Shown: positions 30,715 through 39,737 of the stretch, in pieces
Numbering within the stretch: the stretch's first letter is position 1
How the letters are laid out: every line of letters begins with the position of its first letter
Assembly (NCBI GenBank): GCA_021773235.1
Contig: JAJFKL010000018.1
Span: forward strand, 62,001 to 126,000
Direction of reading: 5' to 3'
Length of the DNA stretch: 64,000 nucleotides
Source of the DNA: Gammaproteobacteria bacterium
GTDB taxonomy: Bacteria; Pseudomonadota; Gammaproteobacteria; Eutrophobiales; Eutrophobiaceae
Translations under genes and position numbers: made by a program
The notes under the pieces: generated by a model
What the model was told of the DNA's origin: nothing
What the model saw: only the letters and a program-made list of their open reading frames with translations
Database searches by the model: none

Positions 30715-31281
30715 TTAGGCGCGAGACATGAATTTTCCAGTTCCGGTATTGACCCTGATGATCTCACCAATCTCCATATACTCAGGCACTTGAACTTCTA
30801 CGCCAGTCGTTAGCGTGGCAGGCTTAGTCCTTCCTGCTGCAGTTGCACCTTTAATATTTGGCACAGTATCAACAATCTCCATATCGACATACTGGGGTAA
30901 TTCAATACTTAACAGCACACCATCCATAATTAATGCTGTCAAACCTTCCAGGCCTTCTGTGACGTATACCATCAGGTCTTCTACGTCATCCTCAATAACT
31001 TCATATTGAGAGTAGTCTTCGGAATTCATAAAAATGATATTGTCACCATCTTTATATGAAAACTGTACCGGTACGCGTACACAATCGGCTTCTTTAAGTA
31101 AATCGTCGCTTTTATAAGACTCGTCCAATTTCTGCCCAGACTGGAGATTTTTAAAACGAATTTTATAAAGGGTAGTTGCGCCTCTAGAAGTAGGACTCTT
31201 TGCATCAACATTTTTTACGGCATAGGGGATACCATTAATATCTATTACCATTCCCCGTTTAAGGTCACTTGCTTTAGGCAT
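30715..31281 (-). CDS. efpL: Elongation factor P-like protein EfpL (YeiP)
   Basis: EF-P paralogue that relieves ribosome stalling at proline and related motifs. The track ORF starts at 31365, but MPKASDLKRGMVIDINGIPYAV from ATG 31281 is the true N-terminus, with AGGAG six nt upstream; this gives 188 residues, as in E. coli YeiP (190). The loop SPTSRGATTLYK carries the Arg found in EfpL instead of the modified Lys of EF-P. PQYVDMEIVDTVPNIKGATA and the C-terminal OB domain complete the three-domain fold. First gene of a four-gene run. Confidence 0.94.
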   Translation of the reverse strand: MPKASDLKRGMVIDINGIPYAVKNVDAKSPTSRGATTLYKIRFKNLQSGQKLDESYKSDDLLKEADCVRVPVQFSYKDGDNIIFMNSEDYSQYEVIEDDVEDLMVYVTEGLEGLTALIMDGVLLSIELPQYVDMEIVDTVPNIKGATAAGRTKPATLTTGVEVQVPEYMEIGEIIRVNTGTGKFMSRA

Positions 31282-31465
31282 CTGAACTCCTGATTTTATC
31301 TCAAATAAAAAGGTGGTGGTTATAGAAGAAACCTGCACGCTTATCTCATCGTTATTCTGGCTCAATCTATGTAGTATATTTTACAAGTTGGTAATAAGCT
31401 AAATGAATCTAAATATTTAAAATTAGCTTAATTTAATTTGTGCTGAGTATTTTTCTAGACGTCAT

Positions 31466-32053
31466 TTAGTTTATTGGGCGTATATTATAATTTTTCTTAA
31501 TACGGTCTATCTCACCACCAGGTGCCCAGATAACTAATGCGCGACAGTCTTCATCATTCGGCACTTTATGTGAAACAGTATCTTCGGGTCTAACAATTCC
31601 GATCATGCCTGGTTTAAGAAAATGACTATTACCATTAACGATATGCTCTAATTGTCCTGATAAAATATAAAAAATTTCGATAGCACCATGAGAGTGAACA
31701 GCTGAGTTTAGTCCAGCAGGGAGAAATATTTCTCCTATTTCCAGTTCTGAGCTGCCCAGGTTACTTTGCTCAACCAATACCTTGATTATGACATCACTTT
31801 TTTTGTTATCTAAATATTCTGTCCCAATACTTTTCGCATCATATTTAATGCCAGCATCACTTTTACTAACAGCATTATTTTCTAGTACATCATGTGCAAA
31901 AACAAACGTTATATTCATTGAATATAAAACACACAATGAAAATGATAACAAGTATTTATGTACAAGACCTTTAGGACTAATAAGCTGTTTTATATATACG
32001 TCTTTTTCTTTTTTTGTATTATTTTTTTGCATTTTAATGTCCCTCATTCTCAA
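31466..32053 (-). CDS. Exported cupin-domain protein
   Basis: A 195-residue protein. After a Lys/Asn-rich leader, a hydrophobic segment (HKYLLSFSLCVLYSMNITFVFA) acts as a signal peptide, so the cupin domain is periplasmic. The cupin metal motif is HSHGAIEIFYILSGQLEH, and LKPGMIGIVRPEDTVSHKV gives the second motif with its His. The ligand and reaction cannot be told. MQKNNTKK at residue 8 is an alternative start. It has no close neighbour on its strand. Confidence 0.8.
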   Translation of the reverse strand: MRMRDIKMQKNNTKKEKDVYIKQLISPKGLVHKYLLSFSLCVLYSMNITFVFAHDVLENNAVSKSDAGIKYDAKSIGTEYLDNKKSDVIIKVLVEQSNLGSSELEIGEIFLPAGLNSAVHSHGAIEIFYILSGQLEHIVNGNSHFLKPGMIGIVRPEDTVSHKVPNDEDCRALVIWAPGGEIDRIKKNYNIRPIN

Positions 32054-32115
32054 TCTTTTGTTGAGTCGTATAATCGAACAATAAATAGTTAATCGTGACT
32101 AACTATTATAGACAG

Positions 32116-33057
32116 TCACTGTACAGTTTCTCTTTCTTTTTTAATAAACCAGCCAATGGTTTCAAGAGCCTTATTTGCATCGGGTAAGTAAGGAGCGAAA
32201 GCCTGAAAAACATGCGGCATGTCAGGATAAACCTCCAAGGTTGCATCGACGCCAACGGCTTGTGCTTTCTCAACCAAGAAAACAGCGTCATCAAGTAAAA
32301 TCTCAGTATCACCCACTTGCAACAAGATAGGTGGCAAGCCATGTAGATCACCAAATAATGGGGATGCATAAGGTGTTTTTGGATCAACTTTTTTCTGTAG
32401 ATAACCGTAAGAAATCATAGGCATTAATTTCGCGTTCAATGCCACATCTGATTTAGCATTTGTTTTTATAGAAGGAGAAGACCAACTCATGTCCGTTGCG
32501 GGTGAAAGCGCAACAGCTGCATCCGGCAAATCAATCTGCCTGTCTTTTAATACGAGCAATGTTGCTAATGTTAGATTACCACCAGCAGAATCACCCATTA
32601 TAAATGTCGAACTTGCAGCGTTATTTTTTTCAGGTCCATTTCGACGCATCCACTCATACGCCGTTACACAATCTTCCAGTCCTTTCGGAAAAGGATTTTC
32701 AGGTGCCAAACGATAATCTATCGCTAACACAACACAACTGGTAGCAGCAGCAATTCTGGCTATGTGCGGACGGTATTTATCAACTCGACCCGCCATCCAA
32801 CTGCCACCATGAAGATACAAAATCCGTCTATCTGGATCGGAGGTTTCGGTACTTACCCATTCACCTTGAAATTTATCAAAAGATACCGGGGTGACTTCAG
32901 CATTCACTTCGAGGATAGATGGGTGGGCAGCAGCATATTCATCAACTAAAGCCCGCTTACTTTCAACTCCGCCTAAGGGATTCAATGCTCGTTTGGCAAT
33001 CTTACGGAGATGTTTATTTACGACGTTTAATTCATCTGATGGCATAGGAGTAATCAA
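32116..33057 (-). CDS. Alpha/beta hydrolase, hormone-sensitive-lipase family
   Basis: A 313-residue cytoplasmic esterase-like protein. LYLHGGSWMAGRVDKY carries the oxyanion HGG motif, IMGDSAGGNLTLA the nucleophile Ser, DTEILLDDAVFL the acid and MPHVFQAFA the His. This is the family IV (HSL) bacterial esterase order; natural substrates are usually unknown acyl esters. It lies 53 bp downstream of the HCCA-isomerase-like gene on the same strand, suggesting a shared pathway, possibly for aromatic or acyl compounds. Confidence 0.9.
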   Translation of the reverse strand: MITPMPSDELNVVNKHLRKIAKRALNPLGGVESKRALVDEYAAAHPSILEVNAEVTPVSFDKFQGEWVSTETSDPDRRILYLHGGSWMAGRVDKYRPHIARIAAATSCVVLAIDYRLAPENPFPKGLEDCVTAYEWMRRNGPEKNNAASSTFIMGDSAGGNLTLATLLVLKDRQIDLPDAAVALSPATDMSWSSPSIKTNAKSDVALNAKLMPMISYGYLQKKVDPKTPYASPLFGDLHGLPPILLQVGDTEILLDDAVFLVEKAQAVGVDATLEVYPDMPHVFQAFAPYLPDANKALETIGWFIKKERETVQ

Positions 33058-33110
33058 TTATTTGTTTTTGTTTTTTATATTTATAATATGCGGTCACTCA
33101 ATTGATAGAA

Positions 33111-33743
33111 TTAGCGCCTGCTAGCAGCTTCCGGAATTGTATCAATGAATTTTAATTGTGGATCAGTATAAAAATCCGAGTTTTGTTGATAATCAAGATA
33201 CATGTCCGTTGCATCATTACCCCAGAACAAATGACCGTCAGCAATAATAGTTGGCACACCAAATAAACCAGCCTCAATTGCCGCTTCGGTATTTTCTCGC
33301 AATTGCTGTTTTATCTCAGCTTGATTGATAAAGTTATCCGGTTCATCAATACCAAGCGAGGAAACGAATTCATACCACGATGTATCGTCATCTACAGAAA
33401 GACCATCATGCCAGATATAGTCAAATATCTTTGCGATCACTTCCATGTCATTTCCCATAGCTATAGCCAAACGCAATGGCCGTAATGGACTAAAGGGATG
33501 CGCTGGCGGCATGCGCAATTGAACGCCCTGTCGCTTTGCCAACCAGACAACATGCTGATATGTAAATAGTCGTTTTGTTGGAATCTCAGCCGGTCCCTTG
33601 TGCTGCCAATGATTCAACAGCCCGGCAAATAAAATGGGATGAGGCTGAATCGTTATATCATCCGGAAATTCCCGTAAACGTATTTGCTGCAAGTAGGCAA
33701 AGGGAGAAATAAAATCAAAGTACCAATTAATAGTATTAGACAT
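33111..33743 (-). CDS. 2-hydroxychromene-2-carboxylate isomerase-like (DsbA/GST-kappa fold)
   Basis: A 210-residue thioredoxin-fold protein. WYFDFISPFAYLQQIRL is the active-site start of HCCA isomerases, where Ser replaces the DsbA cysteines, and EAGLFGVPTIIADGHLFWGNDATDMY is the conserved C-terminal part. NahD in naphthalene degradation uses glutathione to isomerise hydroxychromene carboxylate; many homologues lie outside that pathway. No ring-cleavage genes are near, so only the family is certain. Confidence 0.88.
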   Translation of the reverse strand: MSNTINWYFDFISPFAYLQQIRLREFPDDITIQPHPILFAGLLNHWQHKGPAEIPTKRLFTYQHVVWLAKRQGVQLRMPPAHPFSPLRPLRLAIAMGNDMEVIAKIFDYIWHDGLSVDDDTSWYEFVSSLGIDEPDNFINQAEIKQQLRENTEAAIEAGLFGVPTIIADGHLFWGNDATDMYLDYQQNSDFYTDPQLKFIDTIPEAASRR

Positions 33744-33839
33744 TATGAGGATTCGCTGCTTAAAAGAGTGATATACGTTAACACTAAAATGTTAATGTGT
33801 TTTTATTAAAATACATAAGATCCAAACCTTACTATGATT

Positions 33840-34415
33840 CTAGGATTCCGACTTGATCCAATTCCTTAGATAATTAAGTCCGGTCTTGAGGTTCTTTTCA
33901 CCACATTTATCCGTTGCAATTAATTTCTTATCTGGGCCATAGATTTCGACATGGGGGGTACCACAAACAGATAAGCGATATTCAGTATCTGTCTTAACAA
34001 CATGATTGAAATTATATCTAGCAAGGCGTTCATGATAATCGGCAACTTGTTGCATCATTTCTTCCTGTGTACTTCCGCTAAATGATTGACTAACACTACC
34101 TTCAGGAAAATGTACCTTACGGATAATAACGTCTTTACGTTGTTTCAAAAATCCCGGGAAATCAGATTCCAGCTTTTTACAGATTGTGCAGGTATCAATA
34201 TAGCCTTCTATAACCGTGTAATAATCCTTTTTTGCTAGTTTCGAGAAAGTCTTGTTTTGATCAAATAACTCTGTGAACTCATACTTCTTAATGCCGCTAC
34301 CAGTACGTTGTCCTGCCGCGGCAACTGGCGTAACAAAGCCTGCCGCTGGATCATTCCCTTGATAATAAATGGCACCGGCAATGATAACTATTATTATGAT
34401 AATGAGGTTTTTCAT
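33840..34415 (-). CDS. Periplasmic thioredoxin-like protein with CxxC
   Basis: A 191-residue protein with an N-terminal signal or anchor (MKNLIIIIIVIIAGAIYYQ). DYYTVIEGYIDTCTICKKLESDFPGF has CTIC at the thioredoxin active-site position, and SVCGTPHVEIYGPDKKLIA supplies the cis-Pro loop. Three further cysteines may form disulfides. It lies 38 bp downstream of the zinc-ribbon/scramblase-like gene and could reduce or load metal into an envelope partner; that is inference. Confidence 0.7.
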   Translation of the reverse strand: MKNLIIIIIVIIAGAIYYQGNDPAAGFVTPVAAAGQRTGSGIKKYEFTELFDQNKTFSKLAKKDYYTVIEGYIDTCTICKKLESDFPGFLKQRKDVIIRKVHFPEGSVSQSFSGSTQEEMMQQVADYHERLARYNFNHVVKTDTEYRLSVCGTPHVEIYGPDKKLIATDKCGEKNLKTGLNYLRNWIKSES

Positions 34416-34453
34416 TTCAATATGGCACTCTAAACCTTCTCATCCTCGAACGA

Positions 34454-35626
34454 TTATTTATGATTATCTTCAAAGTGTAAGAAATCAATTAGAAATACAG
34501 CGCCCAGCAATAAATACTTCGATGTCTTATCAAGCTCCTTATTAAATTTCACACCGAAAGTATCGGCATCAGTAAAGTACTCCTTTGCCAGCCCACTCCA
34601 CTTCTTGGTGATTTTGCCTATCTCTTTTTCCTGTCGTGTGACAAAGAATGTCCACGGTCTATAGATAGGTCCTTTTATCGCTGTTGTCTGTAACCCTGAT
34701 GCATTTAAGACACGGTATTTCCTGTTGATGATAGAAAACTCTCTAATAACAGTACCTAATTTTTTACCTTTGGCATCCGATATTGTTACTTCATGGAAAT
34801 AGAATCGAAATGGACGTTTCAATCCCAGAACATGATTATTTTTCCAATCCCAAATATTAATTTCAAATGGTCGGTGTGAGGATAAAAACGAGCGCGTCAT
34901 GAGACTTGCAAATCCGTTACTAAATTCATCTGCGTTTAAAGAATAGTCCCCTGCTCTAATAGTATATTTATTCGCTGTCTCAAAACCACTCAATATTTCT
35001 CCCCATTCATGTGCTTGTTTAATCACAAATTCAGTCATACCAGAAATAGCATCATCAATCAGGCCTGTGTCTTTCTCAATTTTTGAATCACGGTTAGCTT
35101 GCTGCCCTGTCTTTGCCAGATACTTTGAAAATATAATCCCACACTTAATACATTCGCTACCTTCAGCTTGTGCGACCCCGCATTTAGGACAATTAAACCC
35201 GTGCTGGTGCGGTTTCTGTGCACTCGGTGAATTCTTTAATTGTTGTGTTTTCTGTTGTTGCGAAGACTTCTTACCTTTATTGATATTATCTTCATACATT
35301 TCATAGGCGACTTGAATATCTTCCAGTTCGCCTTCATCAAGCCAGATGCGCGAACATTGTAGACACTTGTCGATGATCTTCGGACTAAACTTTCCGTATT
35401 TAACCTTCTCCATTTGAACATTACAGGAGGGACATGAGCGCATGCCCTCAAAGGGTTTAGACTTACTGTGCTTTTTTTTTCTCTCGAATATTTCTTCGCG
35501 TGATCCCTCAATCTTATTAAGTTTTTGCTCATCAAGCAGCCTGCCTTTACATCCAGAGCAAAAATGAATATTTACCTCTTCATAAAAGATAGCAGTAAGT
35601 TCATTACTGCAGTCAGGGCATTGCAT
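34454..35626 (-). CDS. Zinc-ribbon (zf-TFIIB) protein fused to scramblase/LURP-like domain
   Basis: A 390-residue fusion. Residues 1-105 hold two TFIIB-type zinc ribbons (CPDC...CSGCKGRLLD and CPSCN...CLQCSRIWLDEGELE). A Ser/Lys/Gln-rich linker and a third ribbon (CPKCG...CIKCG) follow near 145-165. Residues about 215-390 form a beta-rich module with PFRFYFHEVTISDAKG, NRKYRVLNASG and PWTFFVTRQEKEIGKITKKWSG, matching the phospholipid-scramblase/LURP-one-related fold as I know it. Such tubby-like domains bind membranes or phosphoinositides. The combination suggests a metal- or redox-sensing membrane-surface protein; function unknown. Confidence 0.75.
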   Translation of the reverse strand: MQCPDCSNELTAIFYEEVNIHFCSGCKGRLLDEQKLNKIEGSREEIFERKKKHSKSKPFEGMRSCPSCNVQMEKVKYGKFSPKIIDKCLQCSRIWLDEGELEDIQVAYEMYEDNINKGKKSSQQQKTQQLKNSPSAQKPHQHGFNCPKCGVAQAEGSECIKCGIIFSKYLAKTGQQANRDSKIEKDTGLIDDAISGMTEFVIKQAHEWGEILSGFETANKYTIRAGDYSLNADEFSNGFASLMTRSFLSSHRPFEINIWDWKNNHVLGLKRPFRFYFHEVTISDAKGKKLGTVIREFSIINRKYRVLNASGLQTTAIKGPIYRPWTFFVTRQEKEIGKITKKWSGLAKEYFTDADTFGVKFNKELDKTSKYLLLGAVFLIDFLHFEDNHK

Positions 35627-35717
35627 GAAATTCTCCCCGGAATTTTAATATAAACAAATAAGATAGAACATTTCTGAGCTAATAAATAGTAAGTGTTTTA
35701 TATTTATCTACTTTATA

Positions 35718-35739
35718 ATGATATTAAGTTTAGTATCAT
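35718..35739. promoter_or_regulatory. Near-perfect 22-bp palindrome
   Basis: ATGATATTAA-GT-TTAGTATCAT, one mismatch in ten pairs, lies in the 223-bp gap between the divergent scramblase-like gene and the 182-aa membrane protein. Position and symmetry fit an operator or a hairpin; no regulator is known. Confidence 0.4.
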
Positions 35740-35849
35740 CAAGTCCTTTATTTGGGCTGCACTATAACTCTTTTGATTCATTAATATTTTTAGAAAGCAG
35801 CTGATTTTAATAATAACGAGGTTGTCCTGAAAATATTTGAGATACTGAC

Positions 35850-36398
35850 ATGAATTCAGATATAGATAACAATACAAAATACGGTACAAAGCATTGGCTT
35901 AAGCAAGTCATTCCACCGTTACTCATGTTATCTGTCTTATTTTCTACAGATAAAGGAACTGCTTTGGTATTCCTGGTGGGAATACTTATCATTCCAGTTT
36001 TAATTAGCGTTCTCTCAGTTTTTATTAAGCTGTTTAACTTAAAAAAAAGAAAATATTATCTTGTTCGTCCCTTGTTAACGATAGGCTTTTTTATTCTGAT
36101 TCTCGGCATATCTCAATGGGCATATAAGATCGCCCTCGAACAGGCAACTAGTGCGGCTCAAGCTATACATGATGAATGTAATTCAAAATCATACTGTCCT
36201 GAAAATCCGTCTGGATGGGTCGTAGATGATTCAAGAATTATAAAACGAGACTTAGGTTTCTGGTTTAAGTATTCAGCATCATATCACTACAACAAAGAAG
36301 ACTTTAATATACGTGTCTATCAAGGACCCGACATAGGCGAAATGATAACTGGCGGCGTTGAGATTCCCTTTAAGGTAGAAAGCTATCGTGAAAATTAA
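35850..36398 (+). CDS. Hypothetical membrane protein
   Basis: Not recognised. A 182-residue protein with three hydrophobic helices (about 18-32, 38-60 and 70-92), then a soluble domain outside the membrane containing a possible disulfide pair in HDECNSKSYCPENPSGW. The tail YNKEDFNIRVYQGPDIGEMITGGVEIPF is beta-like. It converges on the GspE-like gene with 32 bp between stops. No operon partner on the plus strand. Confidence 0.6.
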   Translation: MNSDIDNNTKYGTKHWLKQVIPPLLMLSVLFSTDKGTALVFLVGILIIPVLISVLSVFIKLFNLKKRKYYLVRPLLTIGFFILILGISQWAYKIALEQATSAAQAIHDECNSKSYCPENPSGWVVDDSRIIKRDLGFWFKYSASYHYNKEDFNIRVYQGPDIGEMITGGVEIPFKVESYREN

Positions 36399-36430
36399 TC
36401 ATGCGACATAGCTCACTACGGGCGGATGGC

Positions 36431-38770
36431 TTAAGTAGTTAAAATACGATGAACATCTGCAATTGGAGTATCTCCTTTTCTCGCATTTTTCAACGCACAT
36501 TCTACAAGTGATTGCATTCCCCATGATTCGGCAGTTTGTTTTAACACTAGAGTAGAAGCATCTGATAAAATATTTTGTTGCAAGCTTTCGGAAACTTGTA
36601 AAAATTCATACGCTGGTATTCTTCCAGATATACCCGTGTTGCCACAACTATCACACCCTTGGCCTATAAAGAACTCTTCGTCCGCTCCAAGACCTAACAA
36701 TTGTCTTACAGCCATGGAAACATCTTCTACTGTTCTGCAATCCTCACAGTTTTTGGTAATCAACCTTTGTGCAACTACGCCTAATAGTGATGAAGCAATC
36801 ATATAAGGCTCAACATTCATTTCCTTCAATCTTACAATCGTATCTGCAGCGCTATTGGTGTGTAATGTACTCAAAACCAAGTGGCCTGTCTGAGCAGCCT
36901 TGACAGCAATATTTGCTGTTTCTTCATCTCTTATCTCACCGATCATAATTACATCAGGATCATGTCGTAATATATTTCTCAGGGCACGTCCAAAACCTAA
37001 ATCATATTCTTGTGCTACTTGAATTTGTTCTAGTCCGTCCATGCGAATCTCAACAGGATCTTCAACCGTAATGATATTCACATTCATTTTTTTCAAAATA
37101 TTTAATGCCGAATACAATGTCGTTGATTTACCTGAACCTGTCGGTCCAGTTACTAAAATCATACCTGCGCCACGATGCAACAGTTCTTGCATTGCATTAG
37201 TATCGTTTTCGTTAAACCCTAATTCTTCTATAGGTTTTAACGTCGCTGCATTAGCCAATAATCGTACAACAACGCTTTCGCCTTCAATAGTCGGCATCGT
37301 GGATACACGCATATCGATTTTTTCACCACCTGATTCTATTTGAATCCGTCCATCCTGGGGCAAGCGCCGTTGTGCAATATCCATTCTCGCAATAACTTTT
37401 ATCCTGCTTACAATTGCTGGCAGTAAACTTTTTCCAAAGTTTTTAATTAAGATGAGTTTGCCGTGAATTCTGAAGAGGACTTGCACACCAGTGGACAATG
37501 GACGGATATGAATATCGGAGGCACTACGTTTTATTCCTTCAAGCAATAGATTATGTACCAAGCGAACTATTGGTCGTTCGTTAGCCATTTTTTCAAGATC
37601 ATTTCCGCTTTCTTTTACTTCAACAGCGTTAAATTGCTCTGAAGATTCAATCTGATGAATATTTAGATCAAAATTATCGCCGTAGTATTGATTAATTGCC
37701 CATTCAATATCAGTAGGTGTCGATACTACAACTTCAATTGAATGATTAGTTACAAATCTTAATAGCTGGCGAATATCTGACTTCGTAGGATCAGGGATTG
37801 CTATTACTAGTCGTTTACCACACATCATCAAAGGCATGACATTTTCTTTTTTTGCAATATTCGACGGCAGGTATTGGAGCACCTCTATATTAACGTTGAA
37901 TTCTTTTAATTTAATAAACGGCAAGCCAAGTTTTTTTGCTAGCGCAGAGTGAACCGCTTCTTCTGTCGTCGCTCCAATATCAACGAGTATATCTCCTAGA
38001 CGACGCTCTCTATTGTTAGTTTGTAAACCTAATGCTTCATCTAGTTCTTGATCTGAGATCAACCCTTCGGAGATTAATAATTCACCTAACCTTACTTTTG
38101 GAAATTCGAAATCATTCTTTTGTTTTGCAAGAACCCTTTCCAGATCATCTTCATTAACAATTCCCTTGTCTTTTAAATATTCACCCAAGGGTTTATTGCG
38201 TATGACCTGTTGGGTTTCTAATCCTTGTTGAAGGTCATCATCGGTAACATTTTCTGATTCTTTTAGAATAGTGCCTATTTGTTGGCCTACATCAAAATCA
38301 ACTATGACATCTTTAGGGACAAATAACCTTGTAACATAATTTTCATCCATCACTTTAAAGAGATGGATACCTATGTCGTCAATACTTGTGTAGGCTGAAT
38401 CGCCGACTAGGCTTTCGCCGTCAGTAAAACTAATGGTGTAAGGTTGTTTTTGGGTATGTGAATCAATTTCCATAGGAAACTCGATCGGTGCATCGTCTCC
38501 TATATATAATAGCTCTGATAAAAATAGAACATATTGACACTTATCAAATTCCAGAGTTTCCCTTTTATTGTCTTCGGAAGATATAAAGTGAATTTCCTTT
38601 TGAGCACTATCCAGTGAACTTAATATTCCAAATTTAACATCTCCACTTATTAAATGAAGTTTAATTTCAGCATCTTCTAATACCTCTTTACCGACACCGA
38701 TACAAATAGGTGCATCGGGAATATCAATAACGCTTTTTTCAAGCCATGTTACTTTTTCGCAAGCTGTCAT
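36431..38770 (-). CDS. GspE/PilB-like secretion ATPase with MshEN repeats
   Basis: A 779-residue cytoplasmic ATPase of the type II secretion/type IV pilus family. Order: an unrecognised N-terminal beta domain (1-185), three RLG/PLGxxL repeats (GEYLKDKGIVNEDDL, RLGELLISEGLISDQ and RLGDILVDIGATTEE, about 190-290) of MshEN type ending LGLPFIKL, then the ATPase. Walker A GPTGSGKSTTLYS is near 542, the Walker B region GEIRDEETANIAVKAAQTGH follows, and a zinc site CEDC...CDSCGNTG lies near 690-715. MshEN repeats bind c-di-GMP in MshE. No pilin, GspF or secretin gene adjoins, so the system it drives is elsewhere or it is an orphan. Confidence 0.9.
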   Translation of the reverse strand: MTACEKVTWLEKSVIDIPDAPICIGVGKEVLEDAEIKLHLISGDVKFGILSSLDSAQKEIHFISSEDNKRETLEFDKCQYVLFLSELLYIGDDAPIEFPMEIDSHTQKQPYTISFTDGESLVGDSAYTSIDDIGIHLFKVMDENYVTRLFVPKDVIVDFDVGQQIGTILKESENVTDDDLQQGLETQQVIRNKPLGEYLKDKGIVNEDDLERVLAKQKNDFEFPKVRLGELLISEGLISDQELDEALGLQTNNRERRLGDILVDIGATTEEAVHSALAKKLGLPFIKLKEFNVNIEVLQYLPSNIAKKENVMPLMMCGKRLVIAIPDPTKSDIRQLLRFVTNHSIEVVVSTPTDIEWAINQYYGDNFDLNIHQIESSEQFNAVEVKESGNDLEKMANERPIVRLVHNLLLEGIKRSASDIHIRPLSTGVQVLFRIHGKLILIKNFGKSLLPAIVSRIKVIARMDIAQRRLPQDGRIQIESGGEKIDMRVSTMPTIEGESVVVRLLANAATLKPIEELGFNENDTNAMQELLHRGAGMILVTGPTGSGKSTTLYSALNILKKMNVNIITVEDPVEIRMDGLEQIQVAQEYDLGFGRALRNILRHDPDVIMIGEIRDEETANIAVKAAQTGHLVLSTLHTNSAADTIVRLKEMNVEPYMIASSLLGVVAQRLITKNCEDCRTVEDVSMAVRQLLGLGADEEFFIGQGCDSCGNTGISGRIPAYEFLQVSESLQQNILSDASTLVLKQTAESWGMQSLVECALKNARKGDTPIADVHRILTT

Positions 38771-39050
38771 CTTTATACAATCCCATATTTGAATGGTTGA
38801 AAATATCCCTTAGCCAACTAGATCACCTATTATTCAAAGAGATATATCGACCGGAAATGATAATTCTTGACCAAATATGAATACCAGGAATGGTGCGATC
38901 ACACCCCAATAGTGCTATCGTCCATCAGATGTCAGAAGCGTTTATTAGCTGACTGCGTGGAATATAATATTCAATAATTTCAATGTGATAGAGCCAAAAC
39001 GGCAATTCGTTTCTTAATCCTATTCGAAATATCTTTTGTCAGGACTCGAT

Positions 39051-39581
39051 TCATTGATTATTTACGAATTGAGATTCCAAACGTAGTTTAGCCGCATAGA
39101 GAAGTACCACCGAGTAGAGTTTGTGGAATCCGAGCAAGGCTCGATAAACAAAACCAAGAGATGATTCACCTGTCTTAGCATTCACAACAGGAACAACGGC
39201 TGAACCAAAATATAATCGTGTATGCACATGGCTGCCTTCAACAAAAGGGACAATCATTAGCCAGGATCGAGTACGTCTTTTGAAATCACACAGCAGCAAT
39301 TGATTTTCACAGCGGCCTTCCACATACCAAGCAGCAAATTCATTAACTGTGCCTGATGCTAAATGCGCCACCTGTGTATCCGTAGATGGTCGCGAAACCG
39401 CTAATTTAAGAATCAGGCGTTCCAGCTTAAATATCAAAGTCGTATAAAAAGCGATCACATATTGCGAATGTGAGACAGTGCTGAGGATATCTGTCCTATA
39501 GCAATCCGTATAGGTACCATCCTTAATATATTTATCTAATAATGCATCCCTCGGTATGTCACACGATTCAATCGAAAACAT
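39051..39581 (-). CDS. Conserved hypothetical protein
   Basis: A 176-residue soluble protein that I cannot name with confidence. TYTDCYRTDILSTVSHSQYVIAFYTTLIFKLERLIL and LLLCDFKRRTRSWLMIVPF look like a steroid-binding-like (START or DUF2867-like) fold built around a helix, and the C-terminus LLGFHKLYSVVLLYAAKLRL is a long helix. No signal peptide. It sits alone between the GspE-like gene and the TPM genes. The 280-bp gap downstream of it (38771-39050) holds nothing I can identify. Confidence 0.55.
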   Translation of the reverse strand: MFSIESCDIPRDALLDKYIKDGTYTDCYRTDILSTVSHSQYVIAFYTTLIFKLERLILKLAVSRPSTDTQVAHLASGTVNEFAAWYVEGRCENQLLLCDFKRRTRSWLMIVPFVEGSHVHTRLYFGSAVVPVVNAKTGESSLGFVYRALLGFHKLYSVVLLYAAKLRLESQFVNNQ

Positions 39582-39737
39582 GTTTTTGTTCCGCTCTATA
39601 TAAAGGTTAAAGGGATAGCCCTGTAATTTACTATACTGGTTTTTGAGTTATATTAAATAAGCAGCCTTAGCTCACCATTGCTTATTAATACCTCGGTTGC
39701 CTTTTAGCTATAATCACTTTAATTATTCGATAAAACT

